Shown here: in pieces, positions 9,036-18,600 of the stretch
How positions within the stretch are numbered: the first letter of the stretch is position 1
How the letters are laid out: each line of letters opens with the position of its first letter
Source of the DNA: CAVZLD01 sp964522605
GTDB lineage: Bacteria > Planctomycetota > Planctomycetia > Pirellulales > Pirellulaceae
Reading direction: 5' to 3'
Assembly: GCA_964522605.1 (NCBI GenBank)
Contig: CAZFWV010000033.1
Coordinates: 1 to 36,451 of the forward strand
DNA length: 36,451 bases
Notes under the pieces: model-generated
What the model was told of the DNA's origin: nothing
Databases searched by the model: none
The model's input: the letters and a program-made list of their open reading frames with translations, nothing else
Program-made: the position numbers and the translations under genes

Positions 9036-10226
9036 ATGAAAACCATACTTTCTTGCGTGCTCTTTGTCGTCGCATTCTCTTCCGTTGGAAACGCGGATCG
9101 GCAGCTCAAGGAATACGACAACGACATCAACTATGACGAAACCAAGGTTCCCCATTACGATCTTCCGCCGTTGCTGGTGAGTGCCGAAGGCACGACAATC
9201 ACGACACCGGATCAATGGCGAACCATACGCCGGCCACAGCTTGTCTCGCTGTTCAGCAATGTTGTGTACGGCTGTGTTCCGAATCCGGAATTCCCGATCA
9301 AGACCGAATACGAGGTGGTCGCCACCGACGGACAATTCATGGAGGGAAAGGCTGTTCGCAAGGAAGTCCGCATCCGATTCAGCAACGACAACGGCCGGGC
9401 TGCGATCGTCATCCAGGTGATCACGCCCAAGCAGGCGGCCAAGCCATTTCCTGCCGTCATGAAGTTGGGATCTGGCCCAATCGACGCAGCATTGGAACAG
9501 GGTTTCGCGTGCGTGGGCGTAAGTCATGACAACTTCGTGGGACACAATGAAGTGAGTTTTGAAAACTCGATCCACCGGCTCTTCTTCCGCAAGGGGCAAA
9601 GTTTTCCGAAGGCTCAAGAATGGGGTGTGCTGTCAGCTATCGCTTGGGGGCACAGTCGTGTGTTGGATTATTTGGAAACCGATGACGATATCGACGCCAC
9701 GCGTGTGGCAATCATGGGGCACTCAAAGAACGGCAAAGCAGCCCTTTGGGCAGCCGCACAGGACGAGCGTTTCGCGGCGGTGATCTCCGCGCAGTCGGGA
9801 TGTGCTGGAGCGGCCTTATGGCGTCGACGCTCGGGCGAAACACTGCAGAAGATGGTCACGCGGTTTCCCTATTGGCTTTGTCGTAACGCTTGGAAGTTTG
9901 TAAACCAGGAGGATGACCTGCCCGTCGACCAGCACATGCTATTGGCATTGATCGCTCCACGGCCGGTGTATGTCGCGAGCGGAATTGACGATACATGGGC
10001 TGACCCACGTGGCGAGTATGCGTCGGCCTATCACGCCAGCGAGGTCTATCAACTGCTCGGCAAGAAGGGACTGACATCCGAAACACTACCTCCGCTGGGT
10101 GAGGCAATCCTCGACAGTGATGTGGGCTACCATATTCGCAAGGGAGGACATTCGGTGGAGGCTTATGACTGGGAGATGTTCCTGGAGTTCTGCGACCGGC
10201 ACCTAGGGAAACAAATGCGTGACTGA
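9036..10226 (+). CDS. CE15-family glucuronoyl esterase-like hydrolase
   Basis: A 396-aa secreted alpha/beta hydrolase resembling carbohydrate esterase family 15, whose members cleave esters of 4-O-methyl-glucuronic acid in glucuronoxylan or related uronic-acid glycans. The chosen ATG gives the signal peptide MKTILSCVLFVVAFSSVGNA; the frame is open back to a GTG at 8970 that overlaps the previous stop, but that would bury the signal peptide. Visible catalytic features are the nucleophile Ser230 in GHSKNGKAALW, the conserved block SAQSGCAGAALWRR and His372 in GGHSVEAYDW. The position 23 residues after the Ser, which is Glu in characterised fungal enzymes, is Gln253 here. An acidic residue in GIDDTWADP (D318/D319/D323) may replace it. 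It is the third gene of the operon; no strong ribosome binding site was seen. The family call is good; the substrate is inferred. Confidence 0.85.
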   Translation: MKTILSCVLFVVAFSSVGNADRQLKEYDNDINYDETKVPHYDLPPLLVSAEGTTITTPDQWRTIRRPQLVSLFSNVVYGCVPNPEFPIKTEYEVVATDGQFMEGKAVRKEVRIRFSNDNGRAAIVIQVITPKQAAKPFPAVMKLGSGPIDAALEQGFACVGVSHDNFVGHNEVSFENSIHRLFFRKGQSFPKAQEWGVLSAIAWGHSRVLDYLETDDDIDATRVAIMGHSKNGKAALWAAAQDERFAAVISAQSGCAGAALWRRRSGETLQKMVTRFPYWLCRNAWKFVNQEDDLPVDQHMLLALIAPRPVYVASGIDDTWADPRGEYASAYHASEVYQLLGKKGLTSETLPPLGEAILDSDVGYHIRKGGHSVEAYDWEMFLEFCDRHLGKQMRD

Positions 10227-10290
10227 CACCCTGCGTCAGCACCAAACTCCCCTTCTACTCCGAGGGCCAGAACGGCACCATCGCTCTCTT

Positions 10291-10296
10291 GAGGAG
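10291..10296 (+). promoter_or_regulatory. Strong ribosome binding site GAGGAG
   Basis: GAGGAG lies 9 nt before the ATG at 10306. It supports that start over the GTG/ATG frame openings further upstream, and agrees with the signal peptide that begins there. Confidence 0.75.
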
Positions 10297-10305
10297 AATG
10301 AGACC

Positions 10306-12348
10306 ATGACGCGAAGCGCCTGGACCTTGTTGGCCCTCTGCCTTGCCACGGCCGTCACGGCCGACGCCTTCGAGATTGTTCCAAGCTTGTCACCGATCAC
10401 CGACAAAACCCTTGTGGTTTGGTGCAGTCTCGACAATCTCGACCAGCGAGGCGGCAGCGTCCTTACGCTGGAGCAAAATGACCGCTTCGATGGGCTAGTC
10501 TTCGGCGAGGTGGCTCCGCGCACCTGGATGGCTGGCAGCGACAACTTGACGCGCACACCCCACAATCAATCGGCAGTGCCGCGAGAGACCGCATCTGCCG
10601 ATGCCCTGCTTCAGTTGGCCGCCGTTTACCGTGGCACCACGGTTACGCTCTATCGGAATGGCCAACTTCTGCACCAATATGCGATCGAACAACCTGCCAC
10701 CTTCACGAGTGGAAGCCAGATTTTTATCGGCCTGCGCCATCAGGCTGCCCGAAGCTGGGACAAGGCCCACTTTGCCGGACGCGTGGAGGAGGCGCGGCTT
10801 TACGACGCGCCTCTGAGTGGAGATCAGATCGCCGCCTTACGTCCCAACGTGAAGAGCGATCCACCGCCGCTCGGTCTGTGGACCTTTGAGGATGGCAGCA
10901 CTCGCGACGCCATGGGCAATTTCCCGCCGGGCGAGCTCTTCGGCGGCGCTCGCGTGGCGCAAGGCGCCCTCCACCTCGACGGAAGAGATGATTTCCTGGC
11001 GACCCCCAGCAGCATCGATTTCACCGATGGACTACGTTTTGCACCCCAGGGCACTATTTTCGGCGATGCGATCCCCTTCTTCTGGGACGGCGTCTACCAT
11101 GTCTTCTACTTGCGAGCGCCCGGTTGGGGGCACATTGCCAGCCGCGACCTTCTTCATTGGGAAGAACGTCCGAATGCCCTGGCCCCCGCGCGCGATAAGA
11201 TAGGGCCCGATGGCGAGGATTGCTGGACCGGAAGTATCGTACACCATGAAGGCGTGTTCCACCTCTTCTACACCGGTAAGAACAGCAGAGACCCTTTGGG
11301 CGATCAAAAGGTCATGCATGCCACCAGCGCCGATCTCGACAACTGGACCAAGCACCCCGAACACACCTTCTATGCGGATGGCAAACACTATTGGAGTATG
11401 CCCATTAATGGCAACGAAGAAGGGAAACTCAACGCGCACCACACCGCATTCCGTGATCCGGAGGTCTTCTGGAACGAAGATACCAAGACATGGTGGCTGC
11501 TTCTTCATGCCGCCTTGCCGGATGGATCGCGGGGCGCCTTTGCCTGCTACACGTCGACCAATCTGATCCAGTGGGAAGCCCGCGAACCCATCTACACGTA
11601 TCCGCTCTCGGTGTCGGGCGATTGCCCCGATATTTTTTCGATGAATGGGCGCTGGTACATCATTGCCGCCGACTATCATTACATTTCGGCCACGGAACCA
11701 GGCGGTCCCTACGGTGAGGACATGCTGCCCTACGATTGCGGCGATCTCCGCGTGCCCAAGACCATGTTCGATGGCGAACGACGCATAGTGGTGGGGTGGA
11801 TTCGCGACCGCGCGGGGCATGTCGATGCCGGAACACCGGGTTGGGGCGGCATCATGTCGATGCCGCGCGAGCTTTACACCGACACCGGAGGCCAACTCTG
11901 CCAGCGTCCGCCGCGAGAAGTGATCAATGCCTTTACGCAGCCCGTTCCTAACACACCCCAACATCTTGCACCGGGAGAAAGTATTGATACACCTCCGGAT
12001 TACATGATGCAGGCCCACCTTCAGGCCACCGAACCTGCGGAGATCCGCTTTCGCCAAACACCGGGCCAGCGCGACTCAGGCTATACCATCAGAATCAATC
12101 CCGACTCGGGAGAAATTACGATTAGCAACGGTCATGAAACCTACCGTCGCACGTGCCCTTTGGAACCCGGCAAGCAAATCTCGCTGCGTCTCTTCGTAGT
12201 AGGCACGGCCGCCGAGTGCTTCGTCGACGATAAATACGCCTTCACTCTTCGTATTTTTGACCACGCAAAGGGCAAGCTGAGTTTTCATGCCCAAGAGGGC
12301 GACGCCAGACTGGAAAAGATCGCCCTGTACACCATGAGTGAGCCGTGA
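10306..12348 (+). CDS. LamG plus GH32-like glycosidase
   Basis: A 680-aa secreted glycosidase. The signal peptide (MTRSAWTLLALCLATAVTADA) is followed by LamG strands from about residue 30 to 180 (DKTLVVWCSLDNL, WMAGSDN, RLYDAPLSGDQI), then a segment at ~185-235 (LWTFEDGS, GALHLDGRDD) that resembles the beginning of a LamG domain. Residues ~245-560 form a five-bladed propeller of GH32/GH68 clan type. Candidate catalytic residues are Asp254 in GDAIPFFWDG (nucleophile position), Asp384 in FRDPEVFW (the RDP motif) and Asp439 in GDCPDIF. In classical GH32 the last motif is Glu-Cys-Pro, so the acid/base is Asp here. A beta-sandwich typical of GH32 C-termini follows. Classical members release fructose; a changed motif and the missing NDPNG leave the substrate open. 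It is fourth in the operon, 79 bp after the esterase gene. Confidence 0.82.
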   Translation: MTRSAWTLLALCLATAVTADAFEIVPSLSPITDKTLVVWCSLDNLDQRGGSVLTLEQNDRFDGLVFGEVAPRTWMAGSDNLTRTPHNQSAVPRETASADALLQLAAVYRGTTVTLYRNGQLLHQYAIEQPATFTSGSQIFIGLRHQAARSWDKAHFAGRVEEARLYDAPLSGDQIAALRPNVKSDPPPLGLWTFEDGSTRDAMGNFPPGELFGGARVAQGALHLDGRDDFLATPSSIDFTDGLRFAPQGTIFGDAIPFFWDGVYHVFYLRAPGWGHIASRDLLHWEERPNALAPARDKIGPDGEDCWTGSIVHHEGVFHLFYTGKNSRDPLGDQKVMHATSADLDNWTKHPEHTFYADGKHYWSMPINGNEEGKLNAHHTAFRDPEVFWNEDTKTWWLLLHAALPDGSRGAFACYTSTNLIQWEAREPIYTYPLSVSGDCPDIFSMNGRWYIIAADYHYISATEPGGPYGEDMLPYDCGDLRVPKTMFDGERRIVVGWIRDRAGHVDAGTPGWGGIMSMPRELYTDTGGQLCQRPPREVINAFTQPVPNTPQHLAPGESIDTPPDYMMQAHLQATEPAEIRFRQTPGQRDSGYTIRINPDSGEITISNGHETYRRTCPLEPGKQISLRLFVVGTAAECFVDDKYAFTLRIFDHAKGKLSFHAQEGDARLEKIALYTMSEP

Positions 12349-12399
12349 TCCTCTTATCAATGCAACACGTACCTGTGATCCCCGACCCGGAGCAACGGC

Positions 12400-13446
12400 G
12401 TGAATAAGCTGTATTCAACTGGGGTTATGACGGCGGTCATCTGCCTGTTCTTGCCTGGAGTAACGCAGGCTGAATCGAATTTCCCTGAATGGGCCATGGG
12501 ACCTTTTGTCAAATCAGACAAACCCGTGCTCTCGCCCACTGCGGAATCGGTTTTTGACTGCCCAATCGAGAAACGAAGCGTGCAATGGGAACGGCAGAAT
12601 GTTTACAATCCTGCCGCGGTCGTGCGCGACAACAAGGTCTATCTCCTCTACCGTGCCGACGACGGGCCCAAGGGAACCGCATGGGGCCGCACCTGTCGGA
12701 TTGGTATGGCTTGGAGCGAGGATGGACGAACCTTTACCCGCCAGGGAAAACCCGTGCTGTTTCCCGATGAGGACGCTTGCAAGCCCTACGAATGGGAAGG
12801 CGGCTGCGAGGATTTGCACATCGTAGAGGACGAGTCAGGCACGTACTACATGAACTATACAGCCTGGAACGGAAAGCGTGACGCTTTGCTTGTGGCCACA
12901 TCGAATGACCTGGTCCACTGGACCAAGCATGGCCCCGCCTTTGCCAAGTTGGCGCCGGAACGTGTGTTTGGCACACGCAGCGGAGTCGTCGTCACGCGCC
13001 GTGAAGGCGATCGCCTCATCGCACAAAAAATTGATGGCAAATACCTTATGATGATGAGTCACACTTGCGAATTGGCGGTTTCGGAGAACCTCATTAACTG
13101 GAAGCCCCTGGGTAAGGCCGTCTGGAAGGGCAGTGCGCCGGGACTCTTCGACAGCGGTTCTCGGGAAGCCGGCGCTATTGCGCTGGAGCAGCCTGACGGT
13201 ATTCTGCTGTTTTACAACGGGGGCAATGGCGGATGGTCTCTCGGTCAAGCGCTGGTCAGCCGCCAGGATTGCATCACGGTCCTGCAGCGTTTAGATGAGC
13301 CGTTTATAAAGCCGGAATTTGCCTGGGAACTCGAGGGCTTCATCGCCAACACCTGTGTGGCAAACGGATTGGTTCCGTTTCAAGGTGAGTGGCTTCTCTA
13401 TTATGGTGCTGCAGACCATCAGATTGGTTTGGCTATATGCAAATAG
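12400..13446 (+). CDS. GH130-like mannoside hydrolase/phosphorylase
   Basis: A 348-aa secreted five-bladed propeller enzyme resembling GH130, a family of beta-mannoside phosphorylases and beta-1,2-mannosidases. It starts at GTG 12400, with GGAG 7 nt upstream, and this start gives the signal peptide MNKLYSTGVMTAVICLFLPG. Recognisable parts are NVYNPAAVVRDNKVYLLYRA near residues 66-85, GGCEDLHIVED (Glu137-Asp138) and the C-terminal YYGAADHQIGLA. Most GH130 members read E-D-P-R at the second motif; here it is E-D-L-H, so this is a divergent branch. An exported enzyme is more likely a hydrolase than a phosphorylase, since phosphorolysis is normally cytoplasmic. Last gene of the operon, 51 bp after the GH32-like gene. 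Confidence 0.78.
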   Translation: MNKLYSTGVMTAVICLFLPGVTQAESNFPEWAMGPFVKSDKPVLSPTAESVFDCPIEKRSVQWERQNVYNPAAVVRDNKVYLLYRADDGPKGTAWGRTCRIGMAWSEDGRTFTRQGKPVLFPDEDACKPYEWEGGCEDLHIVEDESGTYYMNYTAWNGKRDALLVATSNDLVHWTKHGPAFAKLAPERVFGTRSGVVVTRREGDRLIAQKIDGKYLMMMSHTCELAVSENLINWKPLGKAVWKGSAPGLFDSGSREAGAIALEQPDGILLFYNGGNGGWSLGQALVSRQDCITVLQRLDEPFIKPEFAWELEGFIANTCVANGLVPFQGEWLLYYGAADHQIGLAICK

Positions 13447-13466
13447 AGAGAATCCAACGGACATCG

Positions 13467-13498
13467 AGGGTGGGTATTTCAGTCTGTTACCTCACCCT
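13467..13498. terminator. Possible bidirectional terminator hairpin
   Basis: AGGGTGGGTA (13467-13476) pairs with TACCTCACCCT (13488-13498) with a one-base bulge and an 11-nt loop. It sits exactly between the convergent ends of the plus-strand operon and the minus-strand hypothetical genes, which fits a shared terminator. The T-run is short (TTTAT). Confidence 0.35.
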
Positions 13499-13782
13499 TT
13501 ATAGGCTTCTTCTAGTTTCGCGGCGTCTTCCGCCTCGGTGTTGAAACCAAGAAACGGCGTGATCTTGTGTTTGAACTGCACGATTTTGATCTCCTGTGGT
13601 TCCTCATGAAGGTGTTGCTCGACGATCTCGCGCGTCTGGATATGCCGGATTCTGTCGAACTCGACCAACATCCTCCGCGCATCGGGCGGACTTCTCAACA
13701 ACCGACGCGCTGGACTGATCTCGGGGAGAAAGGGAGGACGATTTACGCTGCTGAAGATGTCATCATAAGAATCGAGACGCAA
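13492..13782 (-). CDS. Small hypothetical protein (TTG start)
   Basis: I do not recognise this 96-aa frame. It begins with TTG inside the end of the upstream minus-strand gene (20-bp overlap) and ends just before the convergent operon. The product is charged, with many Arg, Glu and Pro residues, and has no signal peptide or membrane segment. It includes EFDRIRHIQTREIVEQHLHE and KHKITPFLGFNTEAED. The overlap with a well-supported upstream gene suggests either a coupled second gene or one protein split by a -1/+1 shift. The frame remains open a little upstream of TTG, so the true start is unsure. Existence as a gene is moderately likely; the function is unknown. Confidence 0.45.
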   Translation of the reverse strand: MRLDSYDDIFSSVNRPPFLPEISPARRLLRSPPDARRMLVEFDRIRHIQTREIVEQHLHEEPQEIKIVQFKHKITPFLGFNTEAEDAAKLEEAYKG

Positions 13783-14200
13783 AGCGTTGATAACTCGTGT
13801 CGCCGGGCTCGCACGAGCTGTGGCGCTGCAGCGAAGCGTAGACCACCCTTAGCGCATCACCCCACAACTGATCAGAGATATCAGGCCGTTCCTGGCGGGT
13901 CACTGCGAGCAAGTTCATCGCCCACATCACAGTGGGGTCGTCTGTCGGTTTACCTTGGATCGCGTGTCGAAGAACCTGCTCCGTGATGAAATCGTCAATA
14001 TTACCTGAGTCTCGCGCAGCCTGGACCAATGCATATTCAACGTTCTGTAGCACGTCCACGTGATCGCGGACGATTCTCTTTTCAGCGGCATGCGTGATCT
14101 TCAAGGAAGTACGAGTGTCGACTGTTGACTTCGGGCGGCGTGCTCGCCTTTTCGCATAAGCCTCAAGTTGTTTGTGAAGTTTGCTGGCCTTGGACGACAT
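13763..14200 (-). CDS. Conserved-looking hypothetical protein
   Basis: A 145-aa cytoplasmic protein that I cannot assign to a named family. It is very likely a real gene: the ATG at 14200 is preceded 9 nt upstream by AAAGGAG, the best ribosome binding site in the window. The N-terminus is basic (SKLHKQLEAYAKRRARRPKS), followed by a helical Asp/Val-rich part (VRDHVDVLQNVEYALVQAAR) and a C-terminal block ending PGDTSYQRFASRFL. The basic N-terminus could bind nucleic acid or another protein, but nothing more specific is visible. It leads a two-gene minus-strand unit divergent from the YceI lipoprotein gene. Confidence 0.7.
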   Translation of the reverse strand: MSSKASKLHKQLEAYAKRRARRPKSTVDTRTSLKITHAAEKRIVRDHVDVLQNVEYALVQAARDSGNIDDFITEQVLRHAIQGKPTDDPTVMWAMNLLAVTRQERPDISDQLWGDALRVVYASLQRHSSCEPGDTSYQRFASRFL

Positions 14201-14209
14201 GTTGCTGAA

Positions 14210-14216
14210 CTCCTTT
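14210..14216 (-). promoter_or_regulatory. Strong ribosome binding site AAAGGAG
   Basis: Read on the minus strand, AAAGGAG lies 9 nt ahead of the ATG at 14200. This near-consensus site is unusual for this window and fixes the start of the 145-aa hypothetical gene. Confidence 0.8.
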
Positions 14217-14472
14217 CCCCGATTTCCTTGTGAGACCTACCATTTTTCAAATTGTCTGCTATAGATTTTGAAAGTATTGGCCCAAGAATGTGATAGAGCA
14301 ATCCCAGTTCCGATTTGGGACACGCTACGGGAGTACCTTGGCGGCGCAACGAGAAATAGGGAAGTCACGCCGCGCCTGTGCAAAGGGGGTGCGTTCTTTT
14401 ATGCGGATGGTCGTATGCGATGATTCCGGGGTAAGGAATGACTGCGTGACCCTTGGACAAAGGTTGAAAAAA

Positions 14473-15105
14473 ATGAATCATTTCTATTTGGCATGTTGTG
14501 GACTGCTTATTCTCATTTCGTCCGTCGGCTGTTCAAATCCTGCCGACAACGTGGCGCCGGCAGATGTCGGCGATGCGAAACAGCCACCTGTTGTGTCCAG
14601 CGGCTCCAGCGATGCAGCCAAGTCCTATGTCATCAACAAGGATTCGAAGATTGAGTTTACTGGTTCCAAAATTACTGGCAGCCATGACGGGGGATTCAAA
14701 ATCTTCGAGGGAAATCTGTCGGTCTCTAAGGGGCAACTCGTGCCAGACGGGCAAACGATCCAAATCGACATGACATCGACATGGTCGGACAACGATAAGC
14801 TCACCGAGCATTTGATCAACGAGGACTTCTTCGCTGTGGAAGAATTCCCCACTTCCACTTTTGGCATTACGGCCGTTGAGCCAGCCGACACCGGGTTCAC
14901 CGTAACGGGCAATCTGACACTTCGCGGTGTGACGAAGAGTATCTCGTTTCCAGCGGAAATCAACGTTTCCGATGAAGAGGTCACGTTGAAGGCAGAGTTT
15001 TCCATCAAACGGTTTGACTTCAACATCAAGTATCCCGGCAGAGCGGACGATCTGATCCGCGATGACGTCGTGATTCGCCTGGACGTCCGCGCAAGTGCCG
15101 GATAA
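14473..15105 (+). CDS. YceI-family lipoprotein
   Basis: A 210-aa membrane-anchored protein of the YceI family, lipocalin-like barrels that bind isoprenoid or other amphiphilic molecules. The start is set by AAAGG 9 nt upstream (14459-14463) and by the lipoprotein signal peptide ending in SSVGC, with Cys20 as the lipidation site; the frame is open about 180 bases further upstream, but that part does not look like protein. A Ser/Ala/Asp-rich linker (21-50) leads into the YceI domain at ~52-208, with YVINKDSKIEFTGSK, the central FFAVEEFPTSTF block, GNLTLRGVTKSISFP and the terminal IRDDVVIRLDVRA. The length fits the family. It stands alone, divergent from the hypothetical pair and convergent with the GH106-like gene. 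The physiological ligand is unknown. Confidence 0.88.
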   Translation: MNHFYLACCGLLILISSVGCSNPADNVAPADVGDAKQPPVVSSGSSDAAKSYVINKDSKIEFTGSKITGSHDGGFKIFEGNLSVSKGQLVPDGQTIQIDMTSTWSDNDKLTEHLINEDFFAVEEFPTSTFGITAVEPADTGFTVTGNLTLRGVTKSISFPAEINVSDEEVTLKAEFSIKRFDFNIKYPGRADDLIRDDVVIRLDVRASAG

Positions 15106-15179
15106 TCGCATCAGACTCCTCCGCCAGACAGATCAGTCGCCAACTCCACCTTCCAGATTGCTGTGGATGTCAGTACCAA

Positions 15180-15207
15180 GTGAACCGCGGATGCCCGCAC
15201 GGTTCAC
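15180..15207 (+). terminator. Possible terminator hairpin after yceI-like gene
   Basis: GTGAACCG (15180-15187) and CGGTTCAC (15200-15207) form a perfect 8-bp stem; the 12-nt loop can pair further (CGG with CCG). It lies 75 bp after the YceI stop codon. No T-run follows, so a terminator role is tentative. Confidence 0.3.
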
Positions 15208-15370
15208 CGAATGATCTACACGGTGGAACATCCCGCACCCGCGAAGCACCTGATGACACGATATCCGGCAAAGCTGTGGGATACTTGGCGAGCCAGCATC
15301 GAATCGCCCTTCTCATTTCGCAGGGAAAGCGTGATCTGACGTGCCTGTCGTCAATACCGCGGTACCCTAA

Positions 15371-15523
<153 letters not shown>

Positions 15524-15634
15524 TAAGAGTGGTTTTCCTGCGGTGAAGAAGTGTTAAGCAGCTTCCCAATACCTCATCGCAGAAACATTCTTCTCAACAA
15601 GCCGCGCTCTTTCATCGATATCAAAGCGCTTTCC

Positions 15635-18600
15635 TCACTCGCACGGAACCAGAAGTAATCGGGCTGCCTTGGGGGCCTGCGGCTGGATCTCGATCGTGTT
15701 CTGGCCGGGTCGGATTTGAGCCGTTACATTCACACGCAGCGGTGCGCCGATGCACCCGCCCGCGAAGTCGCCGTTAACTCGAACGGCAGCGGCCGCGTCG
15801 GGCAGATCGTCCATCTCCAGGTACACGCGGTGGCTGTTGAGGTCCACGCCGGCCGGCAGAGCAGCCGAGCCCCAAAAGGGATCCGATGTGATGGGGCTGA
15901 CGGTTAGAGGCCGACCGCCAGTGCCCTGGAAATTTCCCCACGGCCCGATCCCGTACTTGCCAAGGACCTTGACGGTTTGCCAATCCGCGTCATCCAGCGC
16001 CGCTTCGGACCAGCCTGGCTGCTCCTTGGCACAGGATTTCCACGCCGGGCCGGTGGCCAAGACAATCGATTCCCCCTCTTCAAACTGCACTTCGAAGATG
16101 CCGAGCAAGCCGGCGGGGTTGGCATTCTGGGAATCGAAGTTTTCCGCGCGCAGGGCCAGCACATTTCGCCCGACATCGAGGAACGGCTTGAGGTCGACTT
16201 GGACCGGATTGCGCCAGCCGGAATTCAGTTCGTCGTCCGTTTTGCACGCAGGTTTGCCGTTGACATACAGCGTCGCGAAGTTGTCGCAGGTCAGGATGCC
16301 GCGGGCCGACCGGATCGTCCGGTCCTCAGGAATCTCAAGTGCGGCGCGGAAATACCGCAACGCGGCTCCCACCGCCGGCTCGTCGTGCCAGATCCACGCA
16401 GCTTGTTCGATCGAGGCACCTTTCGCGTCGTCCGGTCTCGGCTCGCGCGGCGGTTCCGAAGGGATCTTCAACGCATCGGGTGTCGGTTGGCGGGCCACCT
16501 CGATCGTTTGCCGCGCGGACTCGCTTGCCGCTGCCCCTCGAACCGGCAGCGGGCGGGCCTGTTCCTGGAACACCAGCAGGACACTCTCGTTCGGCTCCAG
16601 CGTGAGTTCCAATTCGACTGCCTCGCCATGACGTTCAAACGGAACGGTTGTGATTTCATTTCGCATCGCATCCCAGACCTCCGGAACGCCCGCCGCGGTC
16701 AGCCGGAAGCGGAAGTGACGCGTCGGGCCTTGATGGTCCTGATTGCAGACGAGAAACACGTCACGGTCGCATTTGACGCGGTGTAGCACGTGCAGCCAAT
16801 GGTTGGTCTCGCCGGCCAACACTTCCAGCGTGGGATGCAGCCCCGCATCGCCGGTCAACGTCTCGGTAATCTCCGCGGGTGTCGGCGTCTCGGCCAGCAG
16901 GTAGGCGCGCCCGCCGGCCGGGCTCGTCCGGCAGGCCTGTGTGCCCACCGCGGGAGACGTGCCCCAGACGGCTGTGCGCAGAGTGGCGATGTCCGCGGCG
17001 GTCTTGCCAATGGTCGCCGATTTCGTCGGCAGCAGTCCGCAGCCGACGACAATCCCGCCGGCGTCGAAGAACTCCTTCACGCGGGCCAGCGTCTCGTAAG
17101 GAATCACCTCCACCGGCGGCACGATCAACACCTGGTAGCGTTCCTGATGGAGCCGGATTTGTTTGTCTTGAATGCGGCAGGTCTCGCCGGCGCCCGTAAA
17201 GACCTCCATCGGCAACCAGTCGCAATCGAACAAGGCGTCCTGGAGGCTGGAGGTAATGTCCTCGGGCGTCGTCATCTTGCCCACGCGTTGCAGGTTGCCC
17301 GCGAACAGCACCGCCACCGGGCAGACATGCCGCCCACCTGAAAGCAAAAGCGACAACCGGCTCGTGTAATCGGCATAGACTCGATACAGCGGGTAACGAG
17401 GCTCGAAGCCGCCGTTGTAAAAGTAGGGCGGGCAGTCGGTGTCGTACGGCGCCTTGGGATTGAACGAGTGCGGGATCATGAAGTTCACGCCTCGCACCTG
17501 CATCTGATCGGTGAGCCATTTCATTTGCGAGTACGTGATATCCTGCCCGTAGGCGCCAAACATCTCGCACATGGTGATGTCGTCGGGCTTGCCGTACACG
17601 TGGGTGATCGAACTGCCCAGCTTGGGCGTCTGATAGATATCGCGCGGACGCTGGCCGGGGTACATCTGGCGGACGACCAGGTCGATCCCGCCCATGTCGC
17701 TGTACTTCTGAAGACGCATCATGTCGCCGGCACAGAACTCCGGATGCACGTACAGGGATCCGTGTTCCATAAAATGGCCCATCGACTTCACGCCTCGCTC
17801 GCGGCACCAACGGCTCATCGAACCGTACATCGTTCGCCCCCAGGCTTCGGCAAACGCATCGAGGTATTGAAACTTCGCAGCCGTGTCGTCCTCGCCCGCC
17901 AGTTCCAGCGTGTGGGCGACGTAGGCCTTCTTCCAGTCCACGTTCCACTCGGACAGTACCTTGTTCAACTCGGTGCCCCAGTCACCGCGAGTCTCTGGTT
18001 CGTCATAGAAGAAACCGGGAATCGTCTTGCCGAAGTCATCCTGGAAGCGGTCGAAGTGGGGCTGGTAGACCGTATGGATGAAATAGTCGGTGCAGTCCTG
18101 GCTGGCTCCATCGATGCTGGGTGAGTTGCCCTGGCCCAGGCCCGGCCCTTGTTTGTGAGTGAATTTGATCACCTGCCACTTACCAGATGGCGCCTGCCAG
18201 CTGAGCCGGCCATCCTCGATACGATCGGCCAGGTCGATCAGGCTGTCGCCCTCGAGCGCTCCGCCGTCGGTCATGCGCCCGGCTACTGCGGCGACGTAGC
18301 GCTCACCGCTGTAGCCTTCCAGTTCAATGGCCTGCGGACCGTCTACGTCCACAGTTTCCGCTACGAGGACTTTGGTGGCGTACTGCGGGGGCACCTTGCC
18401 GCCGATCATCTGACTGGGCCACCACTTTTCGTCGAAGATCCACATTTCCAGATCGTTTCGCTTGGCGGCTTCCAGGCAGATCGCCAGGTCACGATACCAA
18501 CCTTCTCCCAACCAGTCGCGGTGCGGGCGGCTCTCGGCGGTGAAGCCGCCATTGCCACTCTCCGCCGTCCTCTCAACGAGTGCCTCAAGCTGCTCCTGGC

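Noticed and set aside
14290..14472. N-terminal extension of the YceI lipoprotein
   Set aside because: The lipoprotein signal peptide and an AAAGG site place the start at 14473; the extension does not look like protein.
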